From Trichomonas tenax (taxonomy: Eukaryota > Parabasalia > Trichomonadida > Trichomonadidae): a stretch of DNA of 45,698 nt. The stretch's first letter is position 1. Each line of letters opens with the position of its first letter. Position numbers and translations under genes: made by a program. The notes beneath the pieces are model-generated. The model worked only from the letters and a program-made list of their open reading frames with translations, searched no databases and had not been told where the DNA came from. Below, in pieces: positions 19,301 to 26,724 of this stretch. Where the stretch lies: contig JALKBU010000357.1 of NCBI GenBank assembly GCA_023091735.1, positions 1-45,698 on the forward strand, written 5' to 3'.

Positions 19301-20626
19301 CTTGTCGAAGTCGTCATCTTCGAAATCATCCTTTTCTTCATTAGGATGCTCGATAGCTTTCTCGATTACTTCCGAGAGAAGTCCTTTAGGAGGCTCGTCT
19401 TCCTTCTTTTCTTCCTGCTTTGGTTCTTCTGGCTTCTCTTCCGATTTCTCGAAAGAATCGTCGAAGTTCGCATCTTCTTTCTTTTCCTCTGATTTCTTGA
19501 ATGAATCCTCTTCCTTCTTCTTCTCTTCTGGTTTGGCGAGAAGCTTGTCGGTGAGGTTATCGAATACCTTTTCTTGTGGCTCTGGCTCATCCTCAGAGTG
19601 CTCGAATGAGTCTTCGAAGTTAGATTCTTCCTTCTTCTCTTCTGAATGCTCAGGAGTCTCAAAGGAATCGTCCTTCTTTTCATCCTCTTCGTCTGTATGG
19701 AGAACATTGTTGACAGCCTTTGCCAAGTCAAGCTTTTCCTCCTTCGGTGATTCTGGTTCTTCGTTAGTTTCGAATGAATTATCGAATGAATTTTTTTCTG
19801 GTTCTGGCTCTTGTTTCTGTTCTTGTTGTTGTGGCTTTTCAAGTTGCTCGTTGATTGCCGCTGCGAGACTGAGAGATTTCTTTTGTGGATGTGTTGGCGG
19901 TAATTTCGAAGGTGTTGTTGTTTTATTTGCGTTAGCTGGCTGCTTTGTGACTGTTGTTTGCTTTGTCGTTGTAGTTGGCGGCTTTGAAGATGTTTTGATC
20001 GGTCTCGGTGGTTGTTTTGGCTTGATTGGCGAAGCAGCCTTTGGTGATGTCGGAGATTTCGCTGATGTTTTCGCTGTCTTCTTCGGTACAATCACGCTTG
20101 GCTTCGGCTGACCTCTTCTCGCCGAAATATTTGATACAGGCCTGGATTGTGAGTTTTGAAGCGATGTGTAATCGTCAACCTTCATGCCATCATCATTGAC
20201 AATATTTGATGAGGCCTGTGGTATCGGCTCTTCCTCTGGAACCTGTTTTCTGGTAATTGGGTTCTTAAATGAAGGCAAGAAGCTGATTTTCTCTTCACAT
20301 TTCGCCAAATCATCGGCCCAATTTGTATGTCCGCCGTTCTTTGATGGCGTAGATCTATTACTTTGTTGTGAACTTGATACGTTTCTTTCCTTCTGTGTCA
20401 TATAAAGCTCACGCGCGAGTTTTGATTGCTCTTCGTCCACAGCGAGTTGATTTTTACGAAATTTAGCCTGTGTTTTTTTGTATAACTCAATTCTTGGAAC
20501 TGACGGCGGATGGCTGACATCTATCAAGTGGCGGGCCTCCGCAAGGTGCTGCCTGTGAATTTTGTATATCCTTTTCTTATCTTCAACATCAAGTATCTGC
20601 GAAACAACGGGTTGTGCGCGATACAT
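16349..20626 (-). CDS. CFAP97/hemingway-domain protein with very long acidic tandem repeat array
   Basis: The longest gene here, 1,425 residues from ATG 20626. Residues about 20-80 (HRQHLAEARHLIDVSHPPSV, then FRKNQLAVDEEQSKLARELY) match the CFAP97 (KIAA1430/hemingway) domain, found in proteins of the axoneme, which fits a flagellate. Residues about 80-230 are basic and Ser/Thr/Pro-rich. From about 290 to 1390 there is a degenerate tandem array of roughly 20 units made of two alternating blocks: a DAFDDDDFDKEEEKPKEEEK block, and a short hydrophobic block of the type GLADALLGGQKK or GLLSNAINKALDE. The C-terminus is acidic (FENDIDIKDWDN). The array is probably disordered, with the short hydrophobic blocks as candidate binding motifs. 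Its DNA periodicity causes long spurious open frames on both strands. Repeat number may vary between strains. Confidence 0.75.
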   Translation of the reverse strand: MYRAQPVVSQILDVEDKKRIYKIHRQHLAEARHLIDVSHPPSVPRIELYKKTQAKFRKNQLAVDEEQSKLARELYMTQKERNVSSSQQSNRSTPSKNGGHTNWADDLAKCEEKISFLPSFKNPITRKQVPEEEPIPQASSNIVNDDGMKVDDYTSLQNSQSRPVSNISARRGQPKPSVIVPKKTAKTSAKSPTSPKAASPIKPKQPPRPIKTSSKPPTTTTKQTTVTKQPANANKTTTPSKLPPTHPQKKSLSLAAAINEQLEKPQQQEQKQEPEPEKNSFDNSFETNEEPESPKEEKLDLAKAVNNVLHTDEEDEKKDDSFETPEHSEEKKEESNFEDSFEHSEDEPEPQEKVFDNLTDKLLAKPEEKKKEEDSFKKSEEKKEDANFDDSFEKSEEKPEEPKQEEKKEDEPPKGLLSEVIEKAIEHPNEEKDDFEDDDFDKEETKEDDKPFDGLTDALLDGQKNEEEKPKEEDKPKEEEKDDFDDDDFDKEEEKPQEKELPKGLLGDAIEKAIEQPKEEEKKEDSKEDAFGDDSDFDKEEEKPKEEEKKEDDKPFDGLADALLGGQKKQEEKKEEEPKEESKDAFDDEDDFDKEEEKPKEEEKPKEEEPPKGLLGDAIEKAIEQPNEEEKKEEEFKDAFDDEDDFDKEEEKPKEEEKKEDEKPFDGLADALLGGQKKEDEEEKKVEEHKEEESKDAFDDDDFDKEEEKPKEEEKPAAGLLSNALKSSLEEYEDKDQPGELSNAVKDELKDNDVFDEDDFDKEEKKEEESRPFGGLADALQTAQKTEEEHKEDSKEESRDAFDDDDFNKEEEKPKEEEKPGAGLLSNALNRALEESKEESKEESKDAFDDDEFDKEEEKPQEEAKPFDGLADALLGAQKKEEEPKEESRDAFDDDDFDKEEEKPKEEEKSEEAPAMGLLSNAINKALDEEPGHKEDDAFDDADFEDKLKEEEKPKEEEKPFAGLADALLGGQKKEEKKSRDTFDDESFNKEEDEKPKEEEKSKEEEKPKVGGLGAALFGALNNTEPEKKEEDMSRDAFDEESFDKEEEKPKEEEKKENESKPLGSLGETLFVSKKEVPKEEPKKEESKDAFDDDDFDDKPKEEEKKEEEEKPAMGLLSNAINRALDEPEQKEEPKEESKEESKDAFDDDDFDKEEEKPNEEEKPQEESKPFSGFADALLSGQKEHEPKEEVKSRQFDESFDKSEEKPKEEEKKKEESKPLTGLSDALFGAKKEEEPKEESKDAFNDDDFDDKPKEEEKKEEESKPFGGLGEALFGGQKKEEEKPQEEEKSRDAFDDNDFEDKPKEEEKPNEAAKPVGGLGAALFGSLDNATPKAEEKPKEEEKKPLGGLGAALFGTTKKDDEDERKNLDEMKGPEFEESDIMGDQKNQSSFNNDDDNWEIQPPNLDIGDPDPAFENDIDIKDWDN
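16590..19560 (-). repeat. Coding tandem repeat array in the CFAP97-domain gene
   Basis: Degenerate coding repeats of roughly 110-210 bases. Each contains a GAA/GAG/AAG-rich stretch and a segment for GLADALL or GLLSNAI. Adjacent units differ by many substitutions and small in-frame indels, so the array is old but kept in frame over about 3 kb. Confidence 0.75.
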
Positions 20627-21400
20627 TGTTGAGGAATAACGAACACTTTTTTATCTCAAATAATCGTCGACAATTGAAAATTATTTTGTTTACTATGTGT
20701 CACATTTTGATTGTCACGTTTTGATATAGATAAATTATTTTGAATTGGAAATAATCGGCGATAATTGAATTTTGTAGTTTACATTTGTGTTACATTTTGA
20801 ATTGGAAAATCAAAAAAAAGGTAGATTGGAACCGACTGTTGTTTGGTTATTGGATTCTGATACAGCTTCTTTGATATTTTGTTTTGTTCACGAGTTTTGT
20901 TCTTACATTTTGAAATCTTTTGGAAAATTTAGCTTTAGTGGCTGCTCAGATTCAGAATTTAAAACATCTGTTGATATATGAATCATATTGTGCTGTAATA
21001 CACTTTGGAAAATCAATATTTATTCCTGATTTCGAAATCAATAATAATGATGCATTTTGAAATGCATTGGATGCTTCATAGCGATGAGTTCCAAGCATAT
21101 TTTAATAAAAATTAGTGATTTTTTCCGAAAAAAATTAATAAAAAGTAAAAATAAATGAATAATCTTATAAACATTCTATAACAAAATATAATTATAGATT
21201 TAAAATCTTAAAAATCAATTTCATCAATCATATTTTTCAATAATTTAATAAATATAAAGAAAAATTTAACTATATTTCACTTCGAACAATCATTCATAAC
21301 TTATGTATAAAAGTGAATCATCATAATTCAGTGTTTTTTTGATATTTGATAGCGAAAAAACTAAACTTTAAAAATAATATTTACAATAATCTCTATAAAA
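20627..21400. other. Gene-free spacer with a diverged direct repeat
   Basis: About 770 AT-rich bases separate two minus-strand genes. A roughly 55-base segment at 20659-20713 (AATAATCGTCGACAATTG start) recurs diverged at 20750-20803 (AATAATCGGCGATAATTG start), both containing GTGT-ACATTTTGA. No convincing gene; a 64-codon frame at 20787-20981 lacks recognisable features. Confidence 0.4.
20659..20803. repeat. Diverged direct repeat upstream of the CFAP97-domain gene
   Basis: Two copies of about 55 bases (20659-20713 and 20750-20803) share AATAATCG, CAATTGAA/TAATTGAA, TTTGT and TTACATTTTGA/TCACATTTTGA blocks. They lie about 30-180 bases before the ATG at 20626, so they may be promoter duplications. 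Confidence 0.45.
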
Positions 21401-22486
21401 TCATAATTTTTGGACAGTTTTTCTCACATTGCCACGAGGATGCATAGGCTTTGGCACAACACCAATACGTAAGATGTCCTGTTTGACAGCTTGCAGAACA
21501 ATAATAAATTTGTTTGTTAATACTAAACTAAAGAGTGCTGCTATTGAAGCAGATATAATAAAGACAACAAGGACAATTGTTGCGTCTATGACAAGTGAGA
21601 AAATTCCCTCTTCTTCATTTAGTTTGTAGCTTGGATGATATCCAACAAAAATTTTAGTTCTGTACTTAAATGCATCATTCAACACACCATCAAATTTACA
21701 TCCATCACCAAAATTAATGTTTTCCATGTAAAACTTTTCGAAAGGAATATTAGTGATCAAATTCGATATAAACATTGAAGATCCATTTTGACATAAGAAA
21801 CCAATACAATTTCGAACAGGTCCTGGTATATATGCAACGAAGTTAAGTGTACATTCACTTTGAGTATTTCCATAATAAATTGCGATTGATGTGAAATCAT
21901 CGACATCGAAAGTTTGCATTGGTAAAAAGATGGCATATGTCAGTTTAGGAGTGATACAGCTGTCGAAATATAGATTTAAATGGCGTCTTGCTCGTGAATC
22001 GAGAATAACTAAATATTTTGTATTTACGAATCCATTATAAACTCCAACACATCCAACAGAATCTTTAGCTATTGATGATGTTATATTATCCATATTCAAA
22101 ATGAATTTTCCAAAGTTATCACGGAAAATATCTGCGTGATTCGATGCTGATGAACTCTGAAATGCTGACAAAGTGCAATTGAAATCAGAGTATTGGTAAT
22201 TGGAGCTATATACCGTTGCACAATCCTTTGCTTGACAATTAATGAAAGAAGCACGTTCTAAGAGTAAATTTGAGTGACAATAGATACAAGATCCCTGATC
22301 TGCACCGTTCGATAGGAAAAAACAGTTATAAATCGTAAGATTATCAACCGAAAATATCGCGCCTCCGTCCATGTTCGTTGTACAGAGCACAAACGTCGAA
22401 CAGTGGATTTCGTTTTCTCCTTGTATAAATATATTTCTATTTGCTTCGATATTTTGTTCTTCATAAAAATGAGAATTCAATTTCAA
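21401..22486 (-). CDS. Type I membrane protein with beta-helix-like ectodomain; no ATG start
   Basis: Same surface-protein family as the gene at 2157. The ectodomain carries STFVLCTTNMDGGAIFSVDN, NCFFLSNGADQGSCIYC and ASFINCQAKDCATVYSSN, with Cys/Asn turns every 20-25 residues. One membrane span (ATIVLVVFIISASIAALFSL, near residues 298-317) is followed by a short basic tail. The frame has no ATG before the ectodomain: the coordinate given is a TTG, and the frame is open further upstream to a TAA near 22589. That upstream part reads as a signal peptide, SFLFAVIFCRRK, preceded by an ATA near 22562. So the protein may really begin near 22570. It lies head-to-head with the propeller gene, and their 5' regions nearly touch. 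Function unknown; surface display is inferred. Confidence 0.6.
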   Translation of the reverse strand: MKLNSHFYEEQNIEANRNIFIQGENEIHCSTFVLCTTNMDGGAIFSVDNLTIYNCFFLSNGADQGSCIYCHSNLLLERASFINCQAKDCATVYSSNYQYSDFNCTLSAFQSSSASNHADIFRDNFGKFILNMDNITSSIAKDSVGCVGVYNGFVNTKYLVILDSRARRHLNLYFDSCITPKLTYAIFLPMQTFDVDDFTSIAIYYGNTQSECTLNFVAYIPGPVRNCIGFLCQNGSSMFISNLITNIPFEKFYMENINFGDGCKFDGVLNDAFKYRTKIFVGYHPSYKLNEEEGIFSLVIDATIVLVVFIISASIAALFSLVLTNKFIIVLQAVKQDILRIGVVPKPMHPRGNVRKTVQKL

Positions 22487-22612
22487 ATCGAATATGTTAG
22501 AGAGTATCGCATCATAGGCCTTCCTCCGACAAAATATGACGGCAAAAAGAAAGCTTATACTAATGATACTTTGAATGTGAAAAGAAAATAATTAATAAGG
22601 GGGTAACACAAT

Positions 22613-23977
22613 ATGCCCCTTATTTTGAATGTGTCTGCAGGGGATGAAACTATATTAAAAAAGGGGTTTGCAAAATTTTTAATGACAGATAAACATAAAC
22701 AATCTCAAGATGAGGCAGCCCCACTTCTCTTAAATCCCTCAAATACGGGAGAAATACAGGTTAATGAGGATTTGGACGGAAAATACTTCGAAATGAAAAC
22801 AATCCCATATAAACCGAGAATCCAGAAATTAATTGAAACCCGTGGATCTCTATCTGCCAATTTTATACCAGAATTTGAGATTTTCTGGATTTCATCAGCA
22901 TCAAAAATATATTTATTCGATAAAAACGCGAAAATCCTTTATGAAGCGAACACAAACGCTCCAGTCATTACAGCATTTACCCATAAATTAAACAATCTCA
23001 AATTGATCGTTTTATCAAAGCAATATTCGATATCAATCTTAAAATACGTCTCACACAATCAACAAACACCAATAACACAAATTTGTGAAGCCAAATGCTC
23101 GATTCCAAAGAATGTTGTTATAACATGCAATTGCGAGAACTTTGTTGGCTGCGCTGATGGAATTATTCGTAAATACAAGATTGATAAGAAAGATGATGAT
23201 TCTATCGAATTTGCAGTCGAAGGTCCTGCAGCTGGATCAGATAAAGATCCAGTTAAATTTATAATTAATTTGAATAATCATATATGGTCTCTTCAAGTAT
23301 CAGCGACACTCACAAAGTACGAGACAGAAACTGTCAAACCAATCGGCAAATTCAAATTAGGAAATGTATCAGGTTTTCACAAAAATGAAAATAATTTTTA
23401 CCTTTTTAGAAACGTTTGTGCATATTACACATTTGATTCAAACGCACCATCAAATAAGGCACCAATCAAATACTTCTTGACAGGAATTGACAGATACTTA
23501 GGAATTGATGATTTTTCAAATTCATGTTACACAAACGAACTCTTCGCCTGCTATAAATCATCTCCGAACGGAAATGACGAGCTTTTAATGATGAAATCAG
23601 AGCGAGAAAATGATATTATTATATGGAAAAATCTTTCTCTTGGAAAGATTTATTCTCTTTCCAGCACGAAAGATAATCTTTCATTCATTATGCTGACATC
23701 CAAAGGTATTGCCACTGTATCAAAGACAGTCTGTCTCACACAAGAAACTCGTGCTCCATCAGCTGATGAGCAAGATTTGGTCAACAAATTATTAAACAAA
23801 GAGTGCCCAGAGAACGACAAACTTCCAACCAACATAAAGGATATAGGCTTAATGTTAAGGTTAGTTTCTGAATGGATTTATTCTGATCCGAATATGAAAG
23901 AGAATAACATGAAGATTTTAGAATCAATCCGTGCCAATTTGTTGCAGAGAATGTTCAATCAAACGATTTTCGTTTAA
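22613..23977 (+). CDS. Beta-propeller-like protein, possibly nucleoporin-related (454 aa)
   Basis: The frame starts at ATG 22613 (MPLILNVSAGDETILKKGF), with a second ATG at 22682 (MTDKHKQSQDE) as the alternative. From about residue 75 the sequence alternates short beta strands: FEIFWISSASKIYLFDKN, LKLIVLSKQYSISILKYV, NFVGCADGIIRKYKIDKK. This looks like a divergent seven-bladed propeller. The order, a short helix-rich N-terminus and then an FEIFWISSASKIYLFD blade, recalls the N-terminal propeller of Nup155/Nup133-type nucleoporins, but the helical C-terminal solenoid of those proteins is missing, and I cannot show homology. No membrane span or signal peptide. Function not assigned with confidence. 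Confidence 0.6.
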   Translation: MPLILNVSAGDETILKKGFAKFLMTDKHKQSQDEAAPLLLNPSNTGEIQVNEDLDGKYFEMKTIPYKPRIQKLIETRGSLSANFIPEFEIFWISSASKIYLFDKNAKILYEANTNAPVITAFTHKLNNLKLIVLSKQYSISILKYVSHNQQTPITQICEAKCSIPKNVVITCNCENFVGCADGIIRKYKIDKKDDDSIEFAVEGPAAGSDKDPVKFIINLNNHIWSLQVSATLTKYETETVKPIGKFKLGNVSGFHKNENNFYLFRNVCAYYTFDSNAPSNKAPIKYFLTGIDRYLGIDDFSNSCYTNELFACYKSSPNGNDELLMMKSERENDIIIWKNLSLGKIYSLSSTKDNLSFIMLTSKGIATVSKTVCLTQETRAPSADEQDLVNKLLNKECPENDKLPTNIKDIGLMLRLVSEWIYSDPNMKENNMKILESIRANLLQRMFNQTIFV

Positions 23978-24158
23978 GATATATTTATTTTTTTATATAG
24001 ATAAAGATATTTATTATTTAGATCTAAGCTTATACAATACACCGGATCGATTGCACGTAAGAAATCTCTATAAAGATATGAAGTTGTTTTAGTGATTTCG
24101 AGTCACAATTAACTTCAACGATTGCGATCATTTTTCATTTTTTTGTGAACAAAATCAA
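23978..24158. other. Short spacer before the DHHC-like gene
   Basis: AT-rich and without a gene. It lacks the ACATGT element; TGCGATCATTTTTCATTTTT lies just before the ATG. Confidence 0.3.
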
Positions 24159-25109
24159 ATGTCTCAAGTTAATGATCAAGTTGACCCAAAGAAGGCTCCA
24201 GATGTAGATCCAAATGTAGTGCCCCCGAATACACCATGGAGACATCTTTTTAGAGGCAGATTGTTTTGGGCACAAAAAGATTCTCTGAGTATACTTATGA
24301 ATTTCACCGAAATCTCATTTTATCCGTTTTATCTCATCATAGGCTTTGCTCTGTTATCAATGAAATTTTGGAATATTTGGGTTTATCCGCAATTAGATTT
24401 CAAACATCCTCTTGCAATGAAAATTACGATGTATATCTCACTATGGTACGCAATAATCAATCTCATCATTACAAGATGGAAAAATCCAGGATATTTACCA
24501 TGGAATTGGGCATTAACGAAAAAGCGAACATTCACGACTACAGAACTACGCGATGGAAAGGCCAATGAAGATGAACAGGACAAATGGGCAAGATCACACG
24601 AATCTCCTGAAAGAGCATGGTATTCAACAGCTCAGGGCTATTTCGTGCTTAGAGGCGATCACAGCTGCAAGTGGGTCGGTAATTTCATTGGTTTATACAA
24701 TCACAGATACTTTTTAATGGGTTGTTTAGGATTTGCTGTTTATACAGACTGCTGGATTCATAATTTCATCTACTTAATGTACCACCGTAAGTTTACCATG
24801 CCATTGTATCTTCTTATTCCATTTATTGGAACAGGTTTGTTTTTCGTTTATCTTTCTAATAATATGTTGCTTTCACAAATCCATTTCATTACATTTAACA
24901 CAACAATGGTTGAACACCTTAAAAAGAAGAATTATCAGTATTATCGCGATGATCACTGGGAAGGATGGGAAGATATTTGTGGACCAAAGAAATACATTCT
25001 CTTCTGGCTCCTACCCATTCCTCTGCCTAGAAAAGTGGATGGTTTTGAATTTAAGAAGGGTCCTTATAGAATTGCTGGAAGTATTGAAGAAGAGCATCCA
25101 TTCTTATAG
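24159..25109 (+). CDS. DHHC-type palmitoyltransferase-like protein with degenerate zinc site
   Basis: Protein S-acyltransferases of this family palmitoylate membrane-associated proteins. The 316-residue protein has four membrane spans (about 48-68, 87-107, 178-200, 212-234), with NPGYLPWNW following span 2, as in the family. The core is RGDHSCKWVGNFIGLYNHRYF (about residues 168-188, shown in part), which aligns with the conserved DHHC-x-WV-x-N-x-IG-x-x-N-x-x-Y-F. The motif is DHSC, not DHHC: the second His is Ser while the acyl-accepting Cys remains. The upstream Cys and His zinc ligands are all missing in the preceding 60 residues. A TTMVEHLKK segment corresponds to the downstream TTxE motif. 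Activity is doubtful; it may be a regulatory or pseudo-enzyme member. Start at ATG 24159. Confidence 0.75.
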   Translation: MSQVNDQVDPKKAPDVDPNVVPPNTPWRHLFRGRLFWAQKDSLSILMNFTEISFYPFYLIIGFALLSMKFWNIWVYPQLDFKHPLAMKITMYISLWYAIINLIITRWKNPGYLPWNWALTKKRTFTTTELRDGKANEDEQDKWARSHESPERAWYSTAQGYFVLRGDHSCKWVGNFIGLYNHRYFLMGCLGFAVYTDCWIHNFIYLMYHRKFTMPLYLLIPFIGTGLFFVYLSNNMLLSQIHFITFNTTMVEHLKKKNYQYYRDDHWEGWEDICGPKKYILFWLLPIPLPRKVDGFEFKKGPYRIAGSIEEEHPFL

Positions 25110-25189
25110 AACTTGTTATAATCATGACAGAATATTTGTTACTTATATTATAAAGTCTTAACTATAATATTTACTTTCATATAATAAAT

Positions 25190-25890
25190 TTATTGCTTCC
25201 AGGCGTTGATATTCTCCTGGTTCAAGTTGAGGATCGTTCTAGCCTCATTGCACGCTGTTTCACTGTTCTGATCAAGCTGAGCTACAGGAATTGCAGCAAT
25301 TTCTTGAGCTGTCTTGAGAGCTTCCTCCTTCAAGTGCATTGTCTCGTACAAGAAGACAGAGTAGTTGAGGAAGATGCCCAAATATGTTGGCGTGTAGTTT
25401 GGATATTCTTGCTTAACAATTGTAATTGCTTCAGTATAAAGTTCTTGTGCCTTCTTTGCTGTTGCTTCTCTCTCTTCACATTCCAATGTCTCACAGAGGT
25501 ATCTGCAATAGTCAGCTTTGAGCTTGAGATAAAATACATATGATTTTTCATCTGGGCAAACAGGAATGAGTTTTTCATCTACAAGTGTAAGTAAGTCGTT
25601 GCAATAGCCCTTTAATTCATTAATAATATCATCTCTCGATTTTTGAAGATAAGAAATTGCATTAGGAAACTGTGCCGCCTCGCTCTTCAAGTATTGGTTG
25701 AGGTAATGTATTGAGTTTCTTCTGACATCAGTGACGTTTTTGTAAGATATGGAAAGTAAATTACGTTCTTCAAGCGATAAAACAGGATTAATTTCAATAA
25801 TACGCTTCATTGCCTTGATCATATCATCATGGCGGTTTGTTGGGTCAAGAATTTCAACGAGAACTTTGAGATTATCTCTTTCACTCATTT
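25190..25890 (-). CDS. 14-3-3 protein
   Basis: 14-3-3 dimers bind phosphoserine/threonine motifs in client proteins in the cytosol. The 233-residue protein has the family length and nine-helix order. Visible signatures are LLSISYKNVTDVRRNSI (Lys and Arg of the phosphate pocket), KADYCRYLCETLE (Arg-Tyr of the pocket), PTYLGIFLNYSVFLYETM (conserved Asn) and NEARTILNLNQENINAW (terminal Trp). All four phosphate-contacting residues are present. The start is ATG 25890 (MSERDNLKVLVEIL); the frame extends to a GTG at 25897, which is unlikely. It is preceded by a TTGACATGTAA element. It is diverged from animal and plant 14-3-3 but shows no sign of decay. Transcribed divergently from the RRM gene with about 130 bases between the ATGs. 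Confidence 0.92.
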
Positions 25891-25905
25891 TTGGCACTTT
25901 TCATT

Positions 25906-25920
25906 ACATGTCAATTTTCT
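25906..25920 (-). promoter_or_regulatory. TTGACATGTAA element of the 14-3-3 gene
   Basis: Read on the minus strand, AAAATTGACATGTAA ends 16 bases before the ATG at 25890, followed by TGAAAAGTGCC. This is the closest spacing between this element and an ATG in the window apart from the variant at 8440-8453. Confidence 0.5.
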
Positions 25921-25976
25921 ATCAACGTCACTTTTTGTATGAATAAAAAATGACATTTTAAGGTTAGGGGTTGGTC

Positions 25977-26022
25977 AAAAGTCACTTTTCGTCATATTGC
26001 AAAAAACGTCATATTGCAAAAA
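25977..26022 (+). promoter_or_regulatory. Promoter-proximal 17 bp tandem duplication before the RRM gene
   Basis: AAAAGTCACTTTTCGTC is followed by two exact copies of CGTCATATTGCAAAAAA (25990-26006 and 26007-26023), the second of which supplies the A of the ATG at 26023. CGTCACTTTTTG also occurs at 25926-25937. These sit in the divergent region shared with 14-3-3. Confidence 0.6.
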
Positions 26023-26571
26023 ATGGAAAATCAAGAAGATGAGGCAGAAACATGTCTTTTTGTTGGAAATTTTCCACTCGAGGACAAAGATATAAACCTT
26101 AGAACGTTGTTTATGAGATATGGAAAGGTGATTGTCGCAAGAATATTTACACGTAAAGGCTCATTCAAATCTAAAGGATGCGGTATTGTTCAATTTGCAA
26201 CACACGAAGACGCTAAAAACGCTCTCGAAGCATTAAATGGAGTAAATTACAGAGGTAATAATATTAGAGTGAAATGGGCTGGAAAAGACTTAGCAGAAAA
26301 GCAGTTATCAACATTAGAACAACGAAAGTCAGAAGCACACGCTTCTCAATCAGCAAGAGAATTCTCAAAACAACATGATTACGTTAAAAAGATCACTTTT
26401 ACTGAAGCAAAGAGCAAAGTTGCGCAGTTAAAATTCAAAGAATTACAAGATCTGCATTACCAGTTAAAGAATGGTTATACAAGTCCACAACTTGATGACT
26501 TATTAGCTGGAATCAAAATTATGCACATTCAAAGAGAGGAATACGAAAGAGAAATCAATGGAAGACATTGA
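26023..26571 (+). CDS. RNA-binding protein with one RRM (182 aa)
   Basis: A single RRM occupies about residues 10-90: RNP2 is CLFVGNF, RNP1 is KSKGCGIVQF, followed by ALEALNGVNYRGNNIRVKWA. The C-terminal 90 residues are a charged helical segment (KVAQLKFKELQDLHYQL, IKIMHIQREEYEREI). There is no RS or RGG tail. RRM proteins bind single-stranded RNA and take part in splicing, export or translation; which of these applies is not evident. The ATG at 26023 follows the tandem duplication directly. A TTG at 26014 opens the same frame but is an unlikely start. Confidence 0.85.
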   Translation: MENQEDEAETCLFVGNFPLEDKDINLRTLFMRYGKVIVARIFTRKGSFKSKGCGIVQFATHEDAKNALEALNGVNYRGNNIRVKWAGKDLAEKQLSTLEQRKSEAHASQSAREFSKQHDYVKKITFTEAKSKVAQLKFKELQDLHYQLKNGYTSPQLDDLLAGIKIMHIQREEYEREINGRH

Positions 26572-26724
26572 CATTCTTTCAAATACATATTATATCTTCA
26601 ATTACTTTATTTCGGATTTTTATTTTCATTGATTGAACCATTGTTAGTCCTTGGACACTACATTTTTATCGATGAAAACATGTTTATATAATGATTTTTG
26701 TAAGCTAAACAATAATATATATTT

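Noticed and set aside
18450..20111. Very long plus-strand open frames rich in Ser/Phe across the CFAP97-domain gene
   Set aside because: They are antisense shadows of GAA/GAG/AAG-rich repeats, with composition dictated by the repeat and no independent domain.
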